Under the pieces are notes generated by a model. That model was not told the origin of the DNA. It ran no database searches and saw only the letters and a list, made by a program, of their open reading frames with translations. A DNA stretch of 28,604 nucleotides. It comes from Ruminococcaceae bacterium UBA6845 (GTDB taxonomy: Bacteria > Bacillota > Clostridia > Oscillospirales > Acutalibacteraceae). The stretch covers positions 1-28,604 of the forward strand of contig DKDP01000002.1 in the NCBI GenBank assembly GCA_002449395.1, in the 5' to 3' direction. Made by a program: the position numbers and the translations under genes. The number at the start of each line of letters is the position of its first letter. The stretch's first letter is position 1. Shown piece by piece: positions 26,701-28,604 of this stretch.

Positions 26701-28604
26701 ATGGACACCGCACAAGTTCTATGTCGAGTTTGACGATAATGGTAAGACAAGCGGCACAATGGCGAACCAGCAGTTCACGTATGATGTTTACCAAAAACTT
26801 ACTAAGAACACATATGTCAACACAAGAACATTGACATATAACAAAAACGATACAACGGCATCACCTGCAACGATTGACAGAACCAAGGACACAAAGGATC
26901 TCACGTTCAAGGGTTGGACTGCTACGGCAGAAGGCGTTGCAACAAGTGAACCGACGGTTAGATATTCCGACGAGCAGGAGATAAAGAACCCGAACGGCTA
27001 TTCCGGTGAGGATTCGACAACCCTTTATGCAAAGTGGCAGGGAGTTGCCGTAACGCTCCCGACTCCGACTCGAACCGGTTATGTCTTTGCAGGTTGGTAT
27101 GATGCCGCAAATGGCGGAAATAAGATAGGCAACGGCGGCAGCAGCTATATTATTACCGGCGACAAAACTATCTATGCCCATTGGACGGCGATCAAGTATA
27201 TAGTGCGCTTCAATGCAAATACGGGAAGCGGCACAATGACTGATCAGGAGTTTGTTTATGATGTTGCACAGAACCTTAAGCCCAACGAATTTACAAAGAG
27301 CGGATATGAGTTTAAGGGCTGGAACACAAAGGCGGACGGCAGCGGCACTGCGTATGCGGATAAAGCGTTAGTAAAAAATCTTGCTTCAACAAACGGTGCA
27401 ATAATAAACCTCTATGCACAGTGGTCGAAATCGTTTGATGTCGTTTTCTGGTATTTTAACGGTACGACACAGGCAAGCAAGACTGTTAATATCGTGTTAA
27501 AGAACGGTCAGACAAACTCAACGATTAATATACCGGCAGAGGTATATGCAAACAGATCGAAGGATAGTATATCCTATTCTTACCGTGGATTGAGTACAGC
27601 AAACGGAGCAAACGCAGGATTAAACTATGCTTCAACAGTAAGGTCAATTACGGTAAGTGATGCGGCAACCTACTACGCAAGCTACCAGACAACAAGAACG
27701 GCAACGTTCTACTATTGTGCAGAGGGTAGCGGTTCATATACTGCTACCGGAGCAAAACAGGCAAGCGCCACGGCAACGGCAACGAGATATATGAGCTACA
27801 CAGGAGCATATGTTGAGTCGAATTATACAATTCCTACTGCTGTAAGAAGCAGCCGTGGAGGAGAAATAGCACAGACATATGTCGGATTGAGCACAAAAGC
27901 AAACAGCACGGCAACAGTATGTAATGCACAGGCAACAACGGTTGCATCGACTCAGTATACCGCTTTCTATGCAGTATATAACGAAAGTCTTACGTTCTAT
28001 TATTACAACGGTACATCGCATATTACTTCAAAAGTTACAAGAAATATGCTCAGTAACGGAACAAGCTACAATGTATCAATAACAGGAACGGTACCGACAC
28101 CTGCATCGCTCGATTCCAATACACCTTGGTCGGGCAATTGGTCAACAACAAATACTGCCTATGATACAGGTAATTTCAGAACCCCGACAGGAACGGGAGT
28201 AAACGATCTTTATGCGGTATATAACAGAACCGTGACGCTGAAATACAATCTCAACGGAGGAACATCTGCTGCAATTCCCGATGTAACGGGAACGGCGCAC
28301 TTCATATCGAAGAGCGGCGGAGTAAATCCATTTGCGGCAACTCTTACTGTTACCGATACTGTTCCGACAAGGATCGGATGGACATTTGCTTCGTGGAATA
28401 CGGCGCAGAACGGCAGCGGAACCGATTATAAATCAGGAGCTTCATATACCACGACAAATGTTACATCAACACTCTATGCAAAGTGGACAGCGAATGAGTA
28501 TACGATCACGTTCAATCCGGATAACGGAGGAGCTGTAACAAAAATTACGTATACTATTGCAACGAGCAAGGACATAAAGACACCGTCACTGCCGACGAAG
28601 ACAA
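20738..28604 (+). CDS. Giant secreted surface protein with InlB/Flg_new-like repeats (3' end outside window)
   Basis: An uninterrupted frame of over 2,600 codons from ATG 20738 to the right edge. A signal peptide is clear: MVKKLSKLGRS, then a hydrophobic core (STLSVLLCLAMLLTT), with cleavage probably before residue 50. Residues about 50-1030 hold two copies of a module (near 332 and 828), the second ending in a helical FIVAR-like stretch (about 941-1026). Residues about 1190-1370, 1430-1640 and 1650-1790 look like beta-sandwich, possibly carbohydrate-binding, domains. From about 1377, and mostly 1820 onward, come InlB B-repeat/Flg_new-like units with GYxFxGWY...LYAxW. Composition is rich in Ser, Thr, Asn, Tyr, Gly. 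A cell-wall anchor, if any, is beyond the window. Role is probably adhesion or glycan binding (inference). Confidence 0.9.
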   Translation, partial: MVKKLSKLGRSTLSVLLCLAMLLTTFCFFDIGSVISEAMVSKSSHALTEAGTTSDTFALYSISAPELVYIKAGGKDSEFFLNAASNGTVSEPTSATSTLSFSCATARSVTISITVLDSNLNASSANRVTNVAFSDGTYMSSDKPLEASSSSVNKTISSLTMAKAEPGKEYIIRWDIVYTTASGSYTTYAYTGVKFPLLSQAGMTTRQYYYGTAGGLTGNSAESSTYSFITGVDSVKGGNVGSKYGLTLTAPLIDFNASLYPRGLDMPVNKDYFDPDGTGVLVAYAKHNSNGVYFVQGSRVYNTQWDGSQEYNPMDMITHANYFGGKPSSDGDAYGYAAADITIDTSRYTDFSQVPNLRAGFVEFDSDGGQNENFLNAIRNCSYTTSDASSFFRKNRTNNNTAGKQNTTPTIYCPDVDRSDEKNDRSWVRGLYKLSGNITTAKNNLRQSTSGGTSLPIASFSNNVYTTYIAFEYSLRFSGALTKDEYASGISRVRLNANLTDKSTARKYYYQFLNSGVNTSASNWNTTIKGYVESYVKALCVSSAPAASSYNDPADAITAAQAELKTEMISALASSAPVYFDVPETIYLTPQAGTGNSAFQYVLDQTITLSKDKNGETTATKTVNTGYKNISDGGNISFYYADAKNVKITVSGATAGLATSGTGVNIKKLNTEYTCTKDTLMLAKVISGSKGYTSGYITWTATYYDNADGHTKSISAKTYVYAPFTGVAAALGAGSYKNRAHSENKFTSTYWITGGHSVKSRTGTLADGANGKLTDLKTGAMYDPPLYDSTITTGGNGGSGNHSEYPTTIPSGVGTTYARVSDDQDDHNMNVYGGTLTINVDKTRFGTFQTIPNFKIGYDVNHLANTDRNNDRWMHYDVKNSLTQKFDTTTTGRKVNTAVNGTVPDSDTSYEMTAYANPYYNKNSSSKIPITNHIYLSVLVNKKGALRAAIEKAQKQFANFGIYNGDTMSSYYYEGDIYNNFVAKYKAAYEALTKVDQSYTTTQVETIANDLTAALNKLLVNDKTKNDLKINRPVREYNLGLERLSNGQYKIVEIDGGKQYEDMTYDARDNVYFTPDTYKGYTFAGKYELTSFTNYVEDKDVSISPSSYYGKTIASLPAFLSASNLNSNTMSISGSTVTIGTTSTKTTTVPKFDGNNTTYEWVAAVNDTSLTMVNFYFVDQKVVTFDVNYDSNKPNLLGAYTRVSNGGFTAVTSNTVNGLTTTYDRTTGTIKLNGTVKSGTVVFASLLPDDFAAGAYNFSFRYQSGSVSGVGTSFVAGNPDGNVNSYVALCAELIRENGSTTSPRTFVETYGGTKSENKTLNVSEAQAQEAKAIQYRIAFCPISGGSLTSVTFTNYTFKLEVTENTTTGFVPNSLVQFYGHQLGTMPVPVRENYRFLGWFTAPDGGERITASSVMGSKDMTVYAHWAITDKVLLLDNEFNFDEFVSKASTAEATLKGFADSHVARSEGTINGGTDLGTAKYYTYSTTQDDVGDTSLNIKYDRSVSSSTGVAFDIFKSSIFTASAQGDYTLTYEYRINDYYSQAYEEKGTKDCDSVVIGFATASDYWGGYGVGQSFTENKKTSDGYERVALKREFSTGNQFFFNMLFYFCNRDADIGVTANHFRADVDIKNIVIKDPSGNIVLSSNSMSTSNGTSSFDPDSRTVTLNSSGVDCYTATYDQPKYTMTSTMEAGKTYTLMFDYTATTQARIRPFIFFCQSNTTSGYQNAAATYIDVPEGSGTFAFRFTAPAYSYYQFRFGVYKYGGSDTAAVPGPVTFGNISIQRTEIYDAELGGYNSDSSTYLGWVSKITGSKDSDNTTVYVDDLNSRNEKLTSHYQDIDYGAKYDELYVPTREGYTFLGWYDASGTPYTDANGNAVDNHVCTTDGLKLYSRWTPKTFELKYNAFRPKDSKGAVTDGTVGSLPSPNPQTLKFGIASSISANVPTLTGYTFSGWSKTSGGTKAYDKGQTLDASTVSQMYKDCGGKTYNIYTVWTPHKFYVEFDDNGKTSGTMANQQFTYDVYQKLTKNTYVNTRTLTYNKNDTTASPATIDRTKDTKDLTFKGWTATAEGVATSEPTVRYSDEQEIKNPNGYSGEDSTTLYAKWQGVAVTLPTPTRTGYVFAGWYDAANGGNKIGNGGSSYIITGDKTIYAHWTAIKYIVRFNANTGSGTMTDQEFVYDVAQNLKPNEFTKSGYEFKGWNTKADGSGTAYADKALVKNLASTNGAIINLYAQWSKSFDVVFWYFNGTTQASKTVNIVLKNGQTNSTINIPAEVYANRSKDSISYSYRGLSTANGANAGLNYASTVRSITVSDAATYYASYQTTRTATFYYCAEGSGSYTATGAKQASATATATRYMSYTGAYVESNYTIPTAVRSSRGGEIAQTYVGLSTKANSTATVCNAQATTVASTQYTAFYAVYNESLTFYYYNGTSHITSKVTRNMLSNGTSYNVSITGTVPTPASLDSNTPWSGNWSTTNTAYDTGNFRTPTGTGVNDLYAVYNRTVTLKYNLNGGTSAAIPDVTGTAHFISKSGGVNPFAATLTVTDTVPTRIGWTFASWNTAQNGSGTDYKSGASYTTTNVTSTLYAKWTANEYTITFNPDNGGAVTKITYTIATSKDIKTPSLPTKT
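24870..28604 (+). repeat. Array of InlB B-repeat/Flg_new-like protein repeats
   Basis: Units end in a conserved hydrophobic-aromatic pattern: YRFLGWF...VYAHW (24870-25014), YTFLGWY...LYSRW (26200-26410), YTFSGWS...IYTVW (to 26706), LTFKGWT...LYAKW (to 27036), YVFAGWY...IYAHW (to 27183), YEFKGWN...LYAQW (to 27426), and WTFASWN...LYAKW (28231-28494), with a further unit entering at 28495. Between 27430 and 28230 three related but divergent units have YRGLS, YVGLS or WSGNWS instead of the GW core and end in YYASY, FYAVY and LYAVY. These are degenerate at DNA level, so they are old duplications rather than recent tandem copies. Confidence 0.8.

Noticed and set aside
24870..28604. CRISPR or tandem DNA repeat
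   Set aside because: The periodicity exists only at protein level; no repeated DNA unit with constant spacing is seen.

Overview
The window reads as a chromosome segment of a Gram-positive, probably gut-associated Clostridia (Ruminococcaceae/Oscillospiraceae-like). The reasons are a lipobox-bearing sugar-binding lipoprotein, strong AAGGAGG-type ribosome binding sites, TTGACA/TATAAT-like promoters, compact hairpin-plus-T terminators, a DUF1015 protein, and a giant secreted protein with InlB/Flg_new-type repeats. The taxonomic call is inference from gene content. No rRNA, tRNA, CRISPR array, insertion sequence or phage gene was seen.

Region 1 (1-621) is the end of a small membrane-anchored protein of unknown function. 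Region 2 (about 623-9375, all minus strand, read from right to left) is a seven-gene sugar-nucleotide and glycosyltransferase operon: rfbF, a GT-C-like membrane protein, rfbG, rfbH, a YerE-like thiamine-diphosphate enzyme, an SDR reductase and a polyprenyl-phosphate glycosyltransferase, closed by a strong terminator. The enzymes match, step by step, the route glucose-1-P -> CDP-glucose -> CDP-4-keto-6-deoxyglucose -> CDP-4-keto-3,6-dideoxyglucose -> two-carbon branched sugar (yersiniose type) -> reduced product. A lipid-phosphate glycosyltransferase and a membrane transferase could then place the sugar on an exported glycan. The E3 reductase partner of RfbH (ascD/rfbI) is not in the window.

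Region 3 (9579-16943, plus strand) is a complete D-allose utilisation locus: a LacI-family repressor, then ABC ATPase (alsA), permease (alsC), allulose-6-phosphate 3-epimerase (alsE), ROK allose kinase (alsK), binding lipoprotein (alsB) and, after a 460-nt highly structured intergenic stretch, rpiB. Imported allose would be phosphorylated by AlsK, isomerised by RpiB and epimerised by AlsE to fructose-6-phosphate. Two near-identical 16-bp operators of the form GRGTAAAC/NTTTACCC type lie in front of the repressor gene and in front of alsA, which suggests one autoregulated local regulon.

Region 4 (16984-20421) holds housekeeping genes: nicotinate phosphoribosyltransferase (minus strand), a divergent 82-residue XRE-type regulator, and a DUF1015 protein, each with a recognisable promoter and/or terminator. 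Region 5 (20738 to the right edge) is one open frame of more than 2,600 codons that runs off the window. It encodes a secreted, Ser/Thr/Asn/Tyr-rich giant surface protein with a duplicated N-terminal module, beta-sandwich-like central regions and a C-terminal series of InlB/Flg_new-like repeats.
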